Part shown: piece by piece, positions 1 through 11,054 of the stretch | Layout: every line of letters begins with the position of its first letter | How positions within the stretch are numbered: the stretch's first letter is position 1 | DNA from: Dactylorhiza incarnata | Lineage: Eukaryota; Streptophyta; Magnoliopsida; Asparagales; Orchidaceae | DNA length: 64,000 nt | Assembly (NCBI GenBank): GCA_033032865.1 | Contig: JAWHQI010000239.1 | Location: 372,001 to 436,000 of the forward strand | Direction of reading: 5' to 3' | The notes under the pieces: generated by a model | What the model saw: the letters and a program-made list of their open reading frames with translations, nothing else | Database searches by the model: none | What the model was told of the DNA's origin: nothing | Program-made: the position numbers and the translations under genes

Positions 1-785
1 CCTTCTCGATCTTTTCCTTCCTTGGCGGCCTCTGGAGACTCATCAATCTCCAAAGCCTCAGCCACAACCACGGCCTCGGGAAGTGGAACGTCGGTGATCA
101 TGTTGACAGTTCGGACGTAGCACTCCCGAGCCACCTTTGGGTTGCTCCTGACCCGATACTGCTTTCCTTCGGCCGCGAACTGGAGGGCAAGGTGAAAGGT
201 AGACACTACGGCCCTATATGCATTGAGAATCGGCCTCCCGAAGATGGCACAGTAGTTGCTCGGGGCATCTACTACCACAAAATTGATTAACTTTATTACT
301 CCTCCGAGAGAGACCAGGAGTTTTACTGAACCCTCTACTTCCTTCTTCTCCCCAGAAAAACCATGGAGGGGCCCGTCGGTGGAGAGCAAAGGCTTTCCGG
401 TCTTCAGGGCCTCGAAAGTCGGGCGGAAAAGGAGATTGACGGAGCTGCCAGTATCAATCAGAATCTTGTGGACTGTATAATTTTCGATGACGGCCTTGAT
501 GACTACCGCATCGTCAAAAGGATTGGCATTGGGGGGAAGGTCATCCTGACCAAAGGTGACAATAGTGCTTTCGGGAGGAGAACTTGAGGTGGCTGCTACT
601 TCCTGCTTTAGAACTCTTGCGATGCTGGATTTGCGAGATGATTCCGCTCCAGTTCCTCCATGAATACAATAGATGTCCCCTAAGGGGCCCACATCATTGA
701 CTTCAACACATTCGGTAGAAGGATGGATGTCACCATAGCAGCCGGCGTCTTCGACGTCGGCACACTCCCAGGTTACTTCTACTGT
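1..785 (-). pseudogene. pol: Tat-1 protease and start of pol (partial)
   Basis: Read on the minus strand, this stretch encodes the aspartic protease, with the motif IDTGSSVNLL at about 429-478. The N-terminal connector of pol follows, up to the window edge. It corresponds to the gag-protease junction and the first 130 or so pol residues of Tat-5. A stop codon at its upstream edge (785) separates it from gag, where Tat-5 reads on, so the copy is defective. Relative to Tat-5 it retains the extra base that keeps protease and pol in phase near position 385. Confidence 0.8.
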
Positions 786-2420
786 TTATTTCTCTTTTTT
801 CTTCTCGGCGGTTGGCTCAGCAATTGCATCTTTCCGAATTAGACCCCGGAGCTTTCCCTCTCCAAGGAGTCTTTCTATAAGCAAACAAAGAGCTCGACAG
901 TCTTCGGTTAGATGTCCCCCTTCTTTATGATATTCACAATAAAGGTTCGGATTTCGACTGCGGATATCCGACTTCAGAGGAGCAGGCCTTTTGAAATCTG
1001 GCCTCTTTTGTAGAATCTGGACCACTTCGTCCATGGTGACATTTAAGGGAGTGAATGACTCTTGTGAGTCATTATATTGAGTGGATGGAATGACTGGAGG
1101 TGGCTGCGCGGCATACTGTTGTAAGTACACTGGCATGATTTGCGGAAGGGGAGCGGATGGAGCGGGAGCGACGGCCAACGGTGGTTTCTGATCTTGAAAC
1201 CGCTGATGGCCCATGAATCGTTGCTTATTTTTGTAGTTTCTCCCCCTTTGGGAACGGGGTTCAAAGTCGGACTGATTCGATGGCGGATGATGGAAGGACG
1301 GATTTGATTGCTCCTTGTCGCTTACCAGCTTTGCGATGTAGTCTGGATTGCTCTTCTCTCCTATGATAAACATATTTGCCAAACTTATCATTTCCTGATA
1401 AGTCCTGGGCTCCCTTATATTTGCTTCAAATTTTTGGGGACCCTCTCTTAGGCCATGGATGAGGGCAACCCTATATAGCTCCGGATCCACATTTTGAACC
1501 TCCATGATCTCTTTCTGGAAGCGATCTACAAAACGAGCCCACGTCTCGTCTTCCTGTTGTTTTATATCGAAAAGGGCCGCCGGGCCGCTCTTTCTCTTCC
1601 TTGAGGTAGAGAATCTCAGCAGGAATTCCCTTTGCAGCTCAGCGAAACAACGGATTGACCTGGGGAGCAAACCCGAAAACCATTCCCTTGCTTGTCCTTC
1701 AAAGGAAGTTACAAGAAGTTTGCACTTAGTTGCATCAGTTAAGGTTCTAAGATCGATGGCTGACTCGAAGGCTTGTAAATGAACCGTAGGATCTGCCTCC
1801 CCATTGAAAGCTGGCAGGCGAGATTCCCTGAAATTATTAGGGGCAGGCTCCCCTCTGACTTCGTCCACAAAGGGAGAAGTTTCTTCCATATCTTCATATA
1901 AAGGAGCAGGGTAATAAGCCGCCGGAGCTGCGGCTATTCGCGGACAAGCCGCCTGATAAGAAGACCGGGCAATAGCTTCTGGCGGGTAGGAGCGATGAAT
2001 AGGAACTTCAGGCGGGTAGGAGAGACGGGCCGCGCCCTCCTGCGGGTAAGAAAGGCGGGCAGCGTGAGAAGCCGCCCCCTGGAAATCAAGGGCCCGAGCC
2101 GGCATGCTGTGCGCGGCTTCCTGATAGAAGCTTTGCCTAGCCGCAAAGCCTTCTTGCTGGGGCTGGAAGTTAGCGGCTTGTGGTATCGGGTAGGGAGGAG
2201 GAGGAGGAGGAGGGACCGTGGTCACAGCCTGATTAGCCGTGGTTTGTTGTGGAACTAGCCGCTCGGTTAGCATCGCTAAAGTCTGACTGATCGCTTCAAG
2301 TCGCTGATCAGTGGCCCTCTGAGCCTGCTCGGCTTCTCTCCTGGATTACTCCAAGGCTTCCCACAAAGAGTCCTCGTTGTGATCGGAGCGGTCTCTAGGG
2401 GGGAACTGGCGGTCTAACAT
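786..2420 (-). pseudogene. gag: Tat-1 gag, interrupted by nonsense mutations
   Basis: Gag forms the virus-like particle that packages element RNA. The start is ATG at 2420, matching the start of Tat-5 gag. The N-terminus is Arg/Glu-rich, followed by a Pro/Ala/Tyr-rich repeated segment. The retrotransposon gag core contains the hallmark FEGQAREWF, and near the C-terminus lies a CHHC-type knuckle, C-EY-H-KEGG-H-LTED-C. Two stops break it. One is TAA at 2346-2348, replacing a Gln codon of Tat-5. The other is TAA at the C-terminus, just before the segment leading into protease. No functional gag-protease can be made from this copy without readthrough. Confidence 0.88.
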
Positions 2421-2472
2421 TATGGCGAAAAGGATTTCACCGACAATCCGCGATCTGAAGGTCGCGTGTTTC

Positions 2473-3247
2473 TGTTGAGTCTGAAATCGCACCTCCGAAG
2501 GAAACCGGAGGCTGCGGGTTGCCGGTTACTTTTTGGGTGGAAGGATGAGACCGCTAGCAGCGGTCAAGGCCAGACTTCGCCCGCCGCGGCAAATGCCACT
2601 CCTGCGACGGGCTTTCCTTTGATTAAAAAGAAGTGATTACAGCGGGTTACAAGTGCGAGAAAAGAGAAGCCTGCCGGTCAGACAGTTCGCAAGACAAGAA
2701 ACTCGAGTCCGCAGCTCAAACAAGCGAGCTCCTAGATTCGAGTGTGCGTGTCTTGAGAACAGTGCCGCCCCCTATTTATAGGCTTGGGGGCCTGCCCGAA
2801 CGGGCAGGGATAAAATAACCGCCTGCCCGGGTATAGGAGAAACGGGCAGGCGGTGACGGGATACACAAGGAAGGAAAGAAAGAAGCCGCGCGGCTTGGCG
2901 GCTTGCCCTTCTGACCTGTCTGACCAGAAGCTGAAGATGATGCGGCCAAGGCGACGATGCTATCCGAGCGGCCTCTGTCTTGAGACCGCGGCTTGTTCTT
3001 TGACCTCGAACCTTGGCTTATCTCCATGGCACAAACCGCACGATCTCCGACTTGAGATCACGACTTACCCTATTGGACTTGGACTTGGATTATCTTTAGT
3101 ACTTGGAGGCGGTCTGAATTATGTCAGACCGCCCGGCCTGTGCTAGCCGGAGGTGATGGAACCTGTACAGCCTGAGCCGGGCGACTTGGATCCGCCGACC
3201 GCACGGTCTGCGAGTAAACCGATTGAAAGCGGTCTTCCGGGTAAACA
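2473..3247 (-). repeat. 5' LTR of Tat-1
   Basis: This 775-bp LTR reads TGTTTACCCGGA... to ...CTCAACA on the minus strand, with TGTT/AACA inverted ends. It contains the promoter TATA box TATAAATAG (near 2771-2780), palindromic CCG-NN-CGG motifs, and the conserved box around GCGACGGGCTTTCC. It is about as long as the LTRs of Tat-5. The leader after it (2421-2472) begins GAAACACGCGACC and has a short inverted repeat. I could not match it confidently to a specific tRNA primer site. Confidence 0.92.
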
Positions 3248-4573
3248 GTGACCTTTGAACTTTTCCATCCAGCAACAGATAAAGGGGAACTTATGCAAAT
3301 CGATCAGAATCCTTCATGGAAGGACCCTTGCGAGCTGTTTTTGTCAAAAGGGGAATTCCATCATTCCATCAAAGACAGAATGAGATTTAGAAGGAAAGCG
3401 GCATATTATTATCTGATAGCGGGAGTTATCTACAGGAAGACTTTGATCTCTACCTCAGCACGGTGTGTTTCTGAGGACGAAATTCCAACCATACTTCAGG
3501 AGGTTCATTCCGGGGAATGTGGTAGCCATTCGGGAGCAAAAACTTTGGAGAAAAGAATTTTGAGGCAGGGTTATTTCTTGCCAACCATGAGAAAAGATGC
3601 TGAGGCATTTGCTAAGCGATGTGTTCAGTGTCAAAAGTTTGCCCCTCTTCAGCATCTGCCTGCTCAATCACTCAGATCAATAACTGCACCATGGCCTTTC
3701 GCAGTTTGGGGGATCAATCTCATCGGACCCTTCCCAATGGATAGCGGCCAGCGGCGTTTCATAATTGTAATGATCGATTACTTCAGTAAATGGATTGAGG
3801 CGAAGGCACTAGCAAAAACTACGACGCAGGTCTTCGGAAACTTCATTTGGGGGGAAATAGTGTGCCGACATGGAATTCCGCTGGCAATTGTCACTGACAA
3901 TGGTCCACAGTTCAACAATCCAGAAATGATAAACTTCTGTGATCAGGTTGGAATTGATCTTCGGTTCGCCTCAGTACATCATCCAAGAACTAATGGTCAG
4001 GTAGAAGCAGCGAACAGGCAAATCCAGCAGCTTTTGATGAAGAGGGTCTTGAATCAAAGAGGGAATTGGGCAGAACAACTCCCTTCCATCCTTTGGACTC
4101 TCCGCACTACTCCATCTTCAGCTACGGGAGAGACACCGTTCAAATTATCTCATGGCTCAGAGGCTGTGATTCCTATAGAATTTGAAGTGGTCATCCCCAG
4201 GGTTGTGTATGCTAAGGAGGGAGGAGGAGAGGCATGGATAGAAGACAATGATGAAGCTATCAAATGTAGTCTGGATCTGATCGAAGAGCTTCAGGACGAG
4301 GCAACAATCGGGCAGGAAGAAGTTAAAAGGAGAATGGCCAAGTACTTTGACAGAAATGTCAGGGTTAAACATTTCGCAGTTGGTGATGTTGTATTAAAGA
4401 AAGTTGACGCCGTAGCCATGATAGTCAACGTCGGGAAGCTAAATCCCAACTGGGCAGGACCTTTCATTATCAAGGAGGTACTAAAAAGCGGAGCTTACCG
4501 CCTCCAGACAAGCGAAGGAGAAGACATCTCACGCACCTGGAGCGGTGACGATCTTAAACGGTTCTATCCTTAA
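3248..4573 (+). pseudogene. pol: Tat-2 integrase (5'-truncated, catalytic Asp changed)
   Basis: This is the C-terminal third of pol. Retroviral-type integrase inserts the cDNA into host DNA. The zinc-binding HHCC region is visible (HSG..HSGAK, then CVQCQKF), followed by the DDE core and a C-terminal domain ending DDLKRFYP. The second acidic residue (TDNGPQFNN) and the Glu in GQVEAANRQ are intact. The first catalytic Asp, in GMDLMGP of Tat-5, is Asn here (GINLIGP), so the enzyme should be inactive. The upstream RT and RNase H were cut away by Tat-1 insertion, which starts the surviving frame at the RNase H/integrase linker. Confidence 0.9.
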
Positions 4574-4679
4574 AAATGTCTTCTCCATTTCTTGCATTTT
4601 TTGGATATTCAATGAAAAGCCCCATACTGACACTTCTTCATGTCTGGTGACTTCCTTACACTTTATATATATATATATC

Positions 4680-4930
4680 AACCTCACTGAACCGCGGAGA
4701 CATCGCCAAGTTCTGCTCGAATCCCCTCAGATTGTAGTCATTAGCGTAAAACCAGGAAGACCATGTGTAGCGGGGAGTTTTCGCACACGTGTAGTGGTAG
4801 CTTGCCAATTCCCGTGCGGAGGTCTTCGGAACCTTGGATCCCGGCTGATATCTGACACACCCCTGCATCAAGGGAGGTCTAGGAGATTGTCAGCTCTATC
4901 ATGCCCCGAGAAGGATATAGTTATAGCTTT
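4680..4930 (+). other. Conserved noncoding block after the Tat pol stop
   Basis: This block of about 200-250 bp follows the integrase stop. It is nearly identical to Tat-5 (46063-46310, reverse strand) and Tat-4 (32560-32755, reverse strand), although the Tat-4 integrase next to it is badly decayed. It has no consistent reading frame across copies. A highly conserved core includes TTAGCGTAAAACCA and GGTAGCTTGCCAATTCCCGT. This points to a constrained RNA or DNA element in the 3' untranslated region. Its function is unknown. Confidence 0.7.
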
Positions 4931-5330
4931 GATGATCCTTCTGAGGAAAGCAATGTCGGTATAGCCCCCGCGGCATAACCACACCTGCCCAACTGATCAT
5001 ATTAGTCTATGACCATCGAATACTCCTACGTACTCTCAAGCGATGCCTAAGCGGGACCCACAACTGAGTTGATCTCTCTGAGGAAAGCAATGTTCGCCGC
5101 CTAGGCCCACCTGCCCAATTGATCAACTCGGCTTGTAACCCTAGGCAAGAGAGCAGTTGAGTCGCTTACTATGACCACTTGAGGAAAGCAATGTTCGCCG
5201 CCTAGGCCCACCTGCTCACTTGGTCTTCTGGGTCTGTACTAATCTTTTTTCTTTATTTCTACAGCTCTTGTGACCACTTGAGGAAAGCAATGTTCGCCGC
5301 CTAGGCCCACCTGCCCACTTGGTCATCTGA
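4931..5330 (+). other. Row of four stem-loops in the Tat 3' UTR
   Basis: Four tandem units share the loop sequence GAGGAAAGCAATG and a CCTAGGCCCACCTG or CCGCGGCATAACC segment, and each is bracketed by an inverted repeat. The stems are ATGATC/GATCAT (4932-4937 with 4995-5000), GAGTTGATC/GATCAACTC (5066-5074 with 5121-5129), GACCA/TGGTC (5173-5177 with 5221-5225) and TGACCA/TGGTCA (5271-5276 with 5320-5325). The stem sequences differ among units while pairing is kept, as expected for selected RNA structure. The same four units in the same order occur in Tat-5 and Tat-4. Confidence 0.75.
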
Positions 5331-6412
5331 GTCTGTAGCTACTTTTTACTGCATTACAGGGAGTTATCTCATCTCGTATGGTCCTTTTGGACCATTTGAG
5401 GAAAAACAAGATTTCTACAGGTATATCGCAGACCGGGCGGTTTGATTTTTAAACCGGGCGGTTTGAAATAAACAGGTACCATAATCATCGGTCTGGTTGT
5501 TAAACCGGGCGGTTTTGAAACAAATAGGTACCATGATTATCAGACGGTTTGATTATTAAACCGATTGGTTTAAAATAAGCAGGATATCACAAAATACCAT
5601 AACGCGGGTATCAGGATATCGAGCATAACCATGATCGGTCGGTCTCATCATTCGATTTGTGAATCTAACGTCCCTGTGGGTATTCTATCTGTTCGGTTAA
5701 AAATGGGCTCTTCACAGAGAAGTAGTTATGGTTCTCATGGGATGGAAATCATCACAAGTATCAAACCACTAACCGCCCGAGTTATATATAAACCACGCGG
5801 TCTTATCAGTTAATACTTATGTTCATATGGGATTTACAGAAATCTGAGTTATAAGTCATTCGAATTAAATCAGATAATGATCGCGCGGCCTGATATCCAG
5901 CGTATGGAGTCATCTAATCAAGCAGAACACATTTAAATCGCACAAGCATGATTCTTCAGCGGCTTGAAGTTATGTTTGGTTTTTTGGTTATCTCGGGGCA
6001 TTCATAACAAGATAAGGCAAAGCTCGAGTTTCTATTCGCTCGATTATATACTGAAACCGCGTCGACTATTCGTCAAGATATCATAGTTGATGCCTTTTCT
6101 GGGTTATATCAAATTTGGTCAAAGCGATAGGCCGCCCAAGCAGGTTCTATCACGTTCGGGTGGTTATCTAACTGAAATTTCAGAGTCCAATGCTTTGACC
6201 GACCGGATTGGTATTTAACCGCATGGCTTGTTTAAAAAAGAAGAAGGCCACGACAATCACAAGTAAGTCGCAGAAAATGAACAGTTAAACAGGTAAACTT
6301 TCAATTTCATTATCAAAATGTCTTTTTACATCGTTTGGTAACCGGCCGGTTAACAAAAAACAACCCGCCGGCTATACAATAGAAAGCAAAATGCAAAAAA
6401 TTACAACTAAGA
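5331..6412. other. Noncoding Tat-2 3' region rich in CCG-NN-CGG palindromes
   Basis: No credible gene is visible. The stretch carries many copies of a short degenerate palindrome, for example ACCGGGCGGTTT near 5430, 5454 and 5503, GATCGGTCGGTCTC near 5632, and AACCGGCCGGTT near 6340. A degenerate fifth stem-loop start (GGACCATTTGAGGAAAAACA) lies at 5389-5408. Confidence 0.6.
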
Positions 6413-8229
6413 CTACTCGTCCGGCTTGAGTCTCTTTGATGCAGGAGCACTTGAGTGTTTGTTGCCCTCAATTGAAACATCAGGGAAGTAACCTTCGCTG
6501 CCCGACGAGGACGAACCGCTCAGCTCGCCCGACTTGCATTCGCCTCCTTCTCCGGAGTCATTGTACTCAGAACCGGAGCTGCTCTCTTTTTCCCCGCCAG
6601 TCTTAGCGGACTTCTCGGCATCCTCTTCATCCTCATCACCGCTCTCCTCTTCCGAACTGGTTCCATCGGCTTTATTCTTTCCTTTGGCTTTCCGCCTAAT
6701 CTTGTCTAGTTACTTTTGCAAGGTCGGGTAGGCGGAAAAGGTGAAATTCTCAAAACCGGGCGCGAGTCCTCCGAGCTCTCGCAGGCGGTTGAAGGCATTA
6801 TCAATTCCCTCGGCAACATGAAGGAAGAGTTCTTCCTGATAGACCAGATCGGTCTCATTATATTTGGTCTGCAAAAAAGATTGAAGGTGAGACCGCACGG
6901 TTTGAAAAAATAAGAAAGAAGGCTAGCCAGGTGATAACTTACAACCTCAGCCTCCTTCAGCCGCGCGACCTCCTTCTTCAATTCGATATTCTCCTTCTCC
7001 AGATGATCATTTGCTCTGATCAATCTTTTGAAGGTCATCCCATGAAGTTATTGGTGATAAAGCTCTCAGCACCAACCCGCGTGGCCTCCCGAGCGAGCTC
7101 CTCCTCAGGGATCTTCCTTAATCACCTGAAGTTTCGCCGGCCAAACATGGCAATGCTGGCGGCTTCAGCATGCCGGCCTGATTTTTCATTGGCCCAGTGG
7201 GGGAGCGCTGTAGAGACCTGGACACCATCGTCGTCTGGGTGCCAGGTCAAGACCGTGCGGCCTTTCAAATCCTTCACATTGCTGAAGGAACGGAGGGAAG
7301 AAAAGTCTCCAGAGGAGGCCGAATCCTCGCCGTCAGACATCAGCGGCTTGTTTTTCCCCTGCCTTTGTCTCTTCTCACTCTGAGTTAGGATCAAGCCGGT
7401 CGGGCATCAGCTTGTTTTTGGGAACAATGTCCTCAGCTATAAGAGAGAAGTAAAAGAGTTAGAACAAAAGACCGTGCGGTCAACGTCGGAGCAGGAAGCG
7501 GGTTGAAGAAAACTTACTGTCCTCAGGCCGGGCATTCTCCAGTTCGGCTAGCAGCGGATCGTAGTGACTTACGTTAAGCCGCTCATTTTCAAGCAGCGTA
7601 TAGGTATCCATCTCAATCTGGTTGACAGCGATTTTTTGGAAGGCTTCCTCGGGCCGCACCTGCGGGTTCGGATTCAACAGGCCAAGTCGGCCTTCGAATA
7701 TCAGATATCTCTCTGACCAGGCCTTGACTTTATTAGCGAGGTTGACCATCTTCAACCCCCGACAGCCGAAGTACAGGTGGCCCTTAAACACGTTCGACTC
7801 GGAGTCCGGGATAGCACGCACCGAGAAGATTTTTCTAAAGAGATCCATTGAGAAGCAGACTCTCTCAGACTGCAGATAAGATAAGAAGCTGCATATGCCG
7901 GCCATCGAGTTGGGGGAAATTTGGCTGGGAACAACTCCGTAATGGTCAAAGACCATGGCGAGCTCAATCGATATGGGGAATTTAAAGCCGCAATCGAAGT
8001 GATCGATTGGGATGGCAATCTGATTTGGTCCAGAGGAATTTATCCGCTCATCGCGGAGCGGAAGTCGCGCGAGCAGCGGACTCCCTATCATATGCTTGTC
8101 TACAAACTCATCCAGTTCTGCTTTAGTCAGGCGCCATTCTTCATGATCGGCCAAGTGGAACGCTGAAGCCGCTCCAGATCGGGTAGCGGATGTCTTCGCA
8201 GGTCGCTTTGGCTGGCGCTTTGCTCCCAT
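6413..8229 (-). pseudogene. Tat-2 antisense gene 2 (gypsy-type-transposon-domain protein), broken copy
   Basis: This gene runs opposite to the element's own genes and is the counterpart of 42480-44289 in Tat-5. Exon 1 (8229 to 7518) encodes the conserved N-terminal domain, with GFKFPISIELAMVFDHYGV and QISPNSMAGICSF. Introns at 7437-7517 and 6869-6942 keep GTAAGT donors and ATAG/GCAG acceptors at the same places as in Tat-5. Exon 3 encodes an acidic Ser/Glu-rich tail. A frameshift in exon 2 (near 7380-7400) and a TAA in exon 3 (near 6710) break the frame. The domain resembles Pfam's putative gypsy type transposon family (Transposase_28). This is by eye, not from a search. Confidence 0.75.
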
Positions 8230-8265
8230 TTTGAAATTCAGTTGAAAGGGTCTTCGTAAGGGTCT

Positions 8266-8274
8266 CTACTTATA
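8266..8274 (-). promoter_or_regulatory. TATA box of Tat-2 antisense gene 2
   Basis: TATAAGTAG on the minus strand lies about 40 bases before the ATG at 8229. The same TATAAGTAG sits at an equivalent distance before the gene in Tat-5 (42436-42444). Conservation between two diverged copies supports a real promoter. Confidence 0.6.
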
Positions 8275-8608
8275 GAAGTAAATGATCTGCAATTAGCAAA
8301 GGTCAAATCACGGCTAGCCTAATCAACCTGCGCGGGTAGAATTTTGCACATAAAGCCGGTTCATTAGCAGTAAAATCATAAGAAGTAAAATCAAAGCAAA
8401 CGGTTTAAAGATCAACAGAAACAAGCCGCCCGATTTGCAAAGCGAATTCACAGACATTCGACAATGTTCTAAGGAAATAAAGATATTCAAATAACATGAC
8501 AGCACGGTCTGAAGAGCAAACCGGATATCACAAAATTCAATCCAAGCATTCAAAGTGTCCAAAGGACCGAATAAAATAATATTACAATCATTGTTCATAA
8601 GCCACTCA

Positions 8609-10786
8609 CTAATGACGGGCATCGTTTGGGTCATCCTCTCGATGAAGTCGGGCGACGTGATCACCGACTTAGAGAATGGTACTTTAGATCTGGATAATAT
8701 TGCGATGAAGATGATGAATAATGCTGTGAAGTCGCGCGGCATCCCGCTCTACTCGCACGGCCAGGATCATGCGAGCAGGGGGGACCACTGCGGTCTCCCT
8801 AACATTAGCAGCAGAATCAGCTATCCCGGCCGCTGGAAGAGCTACACTCATCCCAACAGTCGGGCGGTCTGATCCGCGACGCCCTTTATCGGCTATATTA
8901 TAAGGTCGTTGGCTTCCGCCAACTTCCCGTGTCAGATGCAGGTACTTATCTCTATAGTACGCACAGTCATCTTCGAGTTTGCGGATCTCTCTCATTCCTC
9001 TATCCAGCCGCGCGGTCAATACATCGACCTGGTCTTGCTGTGCTTTCTCCTTCTCCCATCGTTCTTTCCGCTTGGCTTCCATCGCAGCCCGATTTTCTCT
9101 CCGCTCAGCCTCCATCTCAGCCCGCATCGCGGCCTTTTCATCCTGGGTGGCTTTCTCCCGCTCTTCGAGGGACTTCAACTGCTTCTTAAGGATTTCAAAA
9201 TTCTCTTGGAGACCGGCCACCTCTTCTCCCATCCGGGTGTCCGGGTTCGTTGAGGAACTCGGAAAGAATAAATCCAGCGGAGGAAGATAAGTCACCAGTT
9301 CACCCTTTTTCAGAATGGACTCCGGATCATCTGCAGACAAGAAAAACATGGTAAGAAAAGTCGAGCAAACATAATCTTATAAAAGGGGCATTGCTAGACC
9401 GCTCATTTTGAACTCTTCTCGCTTACAAGCCACAACGGGGGGATTGAGGCTCAAATGAACAGGTCGCTTAGCTTGCTCCGGATCCATCCTTCGGCGCTGC
9501 TCTCTCCATGACCTATCATTCTGCCTTCGCTTAGCAGCTGAAAATTGAGCAGCGGAGGGAAAAAAGCTCGGCGACGGGTTCAATATCAAGTCGTTTGACT
9601 TTTCTCGAGACCGCGTTCGGAAAAAAACGGACCGGGCAGTAACTCGCGACCCCTTTACCTTGCGAAAGAAGATTCAGTGGCGGTGGCGGCGGTTTGTTCA
9701 GCTGATCCCTCACTTTCCCCGCATTCGCTTTTATAAACTGCAGCCCGGTAATCCCAGATCCTCGGGAGTCGGTGCGGCCTTCTCGATTCTGGCCGCGTCC
9801 TCAGCCAGGGCGACCTGATTAATTCTGGCCGCATCCTCAGCCAGGGCAACCTCCTTAACTCTGGACGCATCCTCAGCCAGGGCGGCCTCCTTAACTCTGG
9901 GCGCATCCTCAGCCAGGGCGGCCTCCTTAACTCTGGCCGCATCCTCAGCCAGGGCGGCCTCCTTAACTCTGGCCGCATCCTCAGCCAAGGCGGCCTCCTT
10001 AACTCTGGTCGCATCCTCTCCGGGAAGGTCAGCCGCATTCAGGTTGGCAGAAGTCCCTAGTTGTTCGTCCTGCTTCTTGAGGGAATTGAAGTCCCCGATA
10101 ATATCGCTTACAGATATGTTATGCGCATCGGCAGGGACCTGGTCGCCCGAGTTGAGCGAAGGGGTGTTCAGTCCCTCTGAAACTTCTTTGTCACGCGCCT
10201 TGCTTTGCAGGCTACCCGCTCCCGGTTTCCTGGAAGTTGCTCTATTCTTGGCCTTTAGGCTTTTCACCTTCTTCAGGAGCTTGCCCGTTGTTGTCTCAGC
10301 TCTTTTCCTCTTCTTGGTCGACTCCTGGCCGGCTTGATGCGAGGAAACCGGATTGTCCTCAATATTCACTACCGGGCCCTACTGACCGGTCGGCTTGGGG
10401 GAGTCAACTGCTTCTCCTCCTTCATCACTTACCTTCAAGTGGTATACTCCAGAGGGAGTAATCTCCATTTTAAAAGAATCATCCCTGTCGGCCTTCGGGA
10501 TGATGGCTTCAGAGTCCGTCTTATCTGGTGGAGGAGGCAGATTGGTTACCTTATCAGAAAAGGCAAGAAGATCAGCTGGGGGTGGGTTCGAACAACCCGC
10601 TTCATTTTTAGTCGACAAATCGACTGTCAGCGCAGGGAGCAGGTCGGTCGGCTTGCCCGTAGAAGCAATGGTCACTGTTTTTTCAGGCTGAGTCTTCCTC
10701 CTCTTCTTTTTATCCTTTGGGCGGTCTCCCCCGCGGTCTTTACTCGGTTTCTGGCAGCTTTCGAACTCGGCCATAAGGTACACCAT
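8609..10786 (-). pseudogene. Tat-2 antisense gene 1 (Lys-rich coiled-coil protein), broken copy
   Basis: This is the counterpart of 40101-42119 in Tat-5. The start is ATG at 10786 (MVYLMAEFE), downstream of a conserved TATA box. The protein begins Lys/Arg-rich, then has Pro/Ser/Thr-rich spacers, a tandem 12-residue repeat (9775-10020), a basic stretch (SAAKRRQNDRSWREQRRR), and after the intron a long Glu/Lys/Arg coiled coil (about 9200-8980). The intron at 9331-9426 has a GTAAG donor and TGCAG acceptor and joins the two frames. A stop after SPKPTG (about 10380), frameshifts near 9720 and 9580, and a stop near 8684 make it non-functional. I do not recognise a characterised family. Confidence 0.7.
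9775..10020 (-). repeat. 36-bp coding minisatellite in antisense gene 1
   Basis: About seven tandem 36-bp units encode repeats of LAEDAARVKEAA on the minus strand. Tat-5 has a single related unit (LSEDATSLKETI) at the matching place. The expansion is therefore specific to Tat-2 or its sublineage, and it stays in frame at 12 residues per unit. Confidence 0.85.
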
Positions 10787-10883
10787 CTTGATTAGACTGT
10801 TTAGTCGGAAGGTCCTAACCGCGAGGGGCGAGTAGTGACTCGTGATAGCGTTGCAATTATGCGGAAATAGAAGCTTCCAGAAC

Positions 10884-10890
10884 ATTTATA
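10884..10890 (-). promoter_or_regulatory. TATA box of Tat-2 antisense gene 1
   Basis: TATAAAT on the minus strand lies about 85 bp inside the 3' LTR boundary and about 100 bp before the proposed ATG. Tat-5 has the identical TATAAAT at 39997-40003. It would drive transcription inward from next to the 3' LTR, against the sense transcript. Confidence 0.6.
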
Positions 10891-10974
10891 ACCCACAAGG
10901 CAAGATCGGCGCGGTCTCCGGCTAGAACTAATATTTTCGAAATCTCTTCGGAGTTTGAAAATATGCGGGGATTA

Positions 10975-11054
10975 TGTTTACCCAGAAGACCGCCTCCGAA
11001 TAGCACTACATGCAGACCGGGCGGTCTGAAGATGCAAATCGCCCGGTTCGGATT
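10975..11054 (+). repeat. Tat-2 3' LTR, first piece
   Basis: The LTR begins TGTTTACCCAGAAGACC, right after the polypurine-like GCGGGGATTA. After 80 bp it is interrupted by the copia element, and it resumes at 21335. The target duplication is GATT: 11051-11054 on this side and 21336-21339 on the other. The fifth base differs (GGATT versus AGATT). Confidence 0.9.

Larger units (their letters stand above)
1..3247 (-). mobile_element. Tat-lineage Ty3/gypsy element Tat-1, 5' half
   Basis: This is the 5' part of a minus-strand LTR retrotransposon: LTR, short leader, gag and the start of the protease/pol region. The rest lies beyond the left window edge. It is assigned to the Tat lineage because its gag and protease closely match the complete copy Tat-5, whose pol carries a second RNase H. 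The LTR abuts a truncated plus-strand integrase gene, and the flanking GTGAC at 3248-3252 is the expected 5-bp target duplication. Tat-1 therefore inserted into Tat-2 inside its RNase H/integrase junction. The matching left flank is outside the window. Confidence 0.92.

Noticed and set aside
2421..2472. Specific tRNA primer-binding site for the Tat elements
   Set aside because: The leader GAAACACGCGACCTTCAG is conserved in all copies, but I could not match it reliably to a tRNA 3' end. A search against the species' tRNAs is needed.
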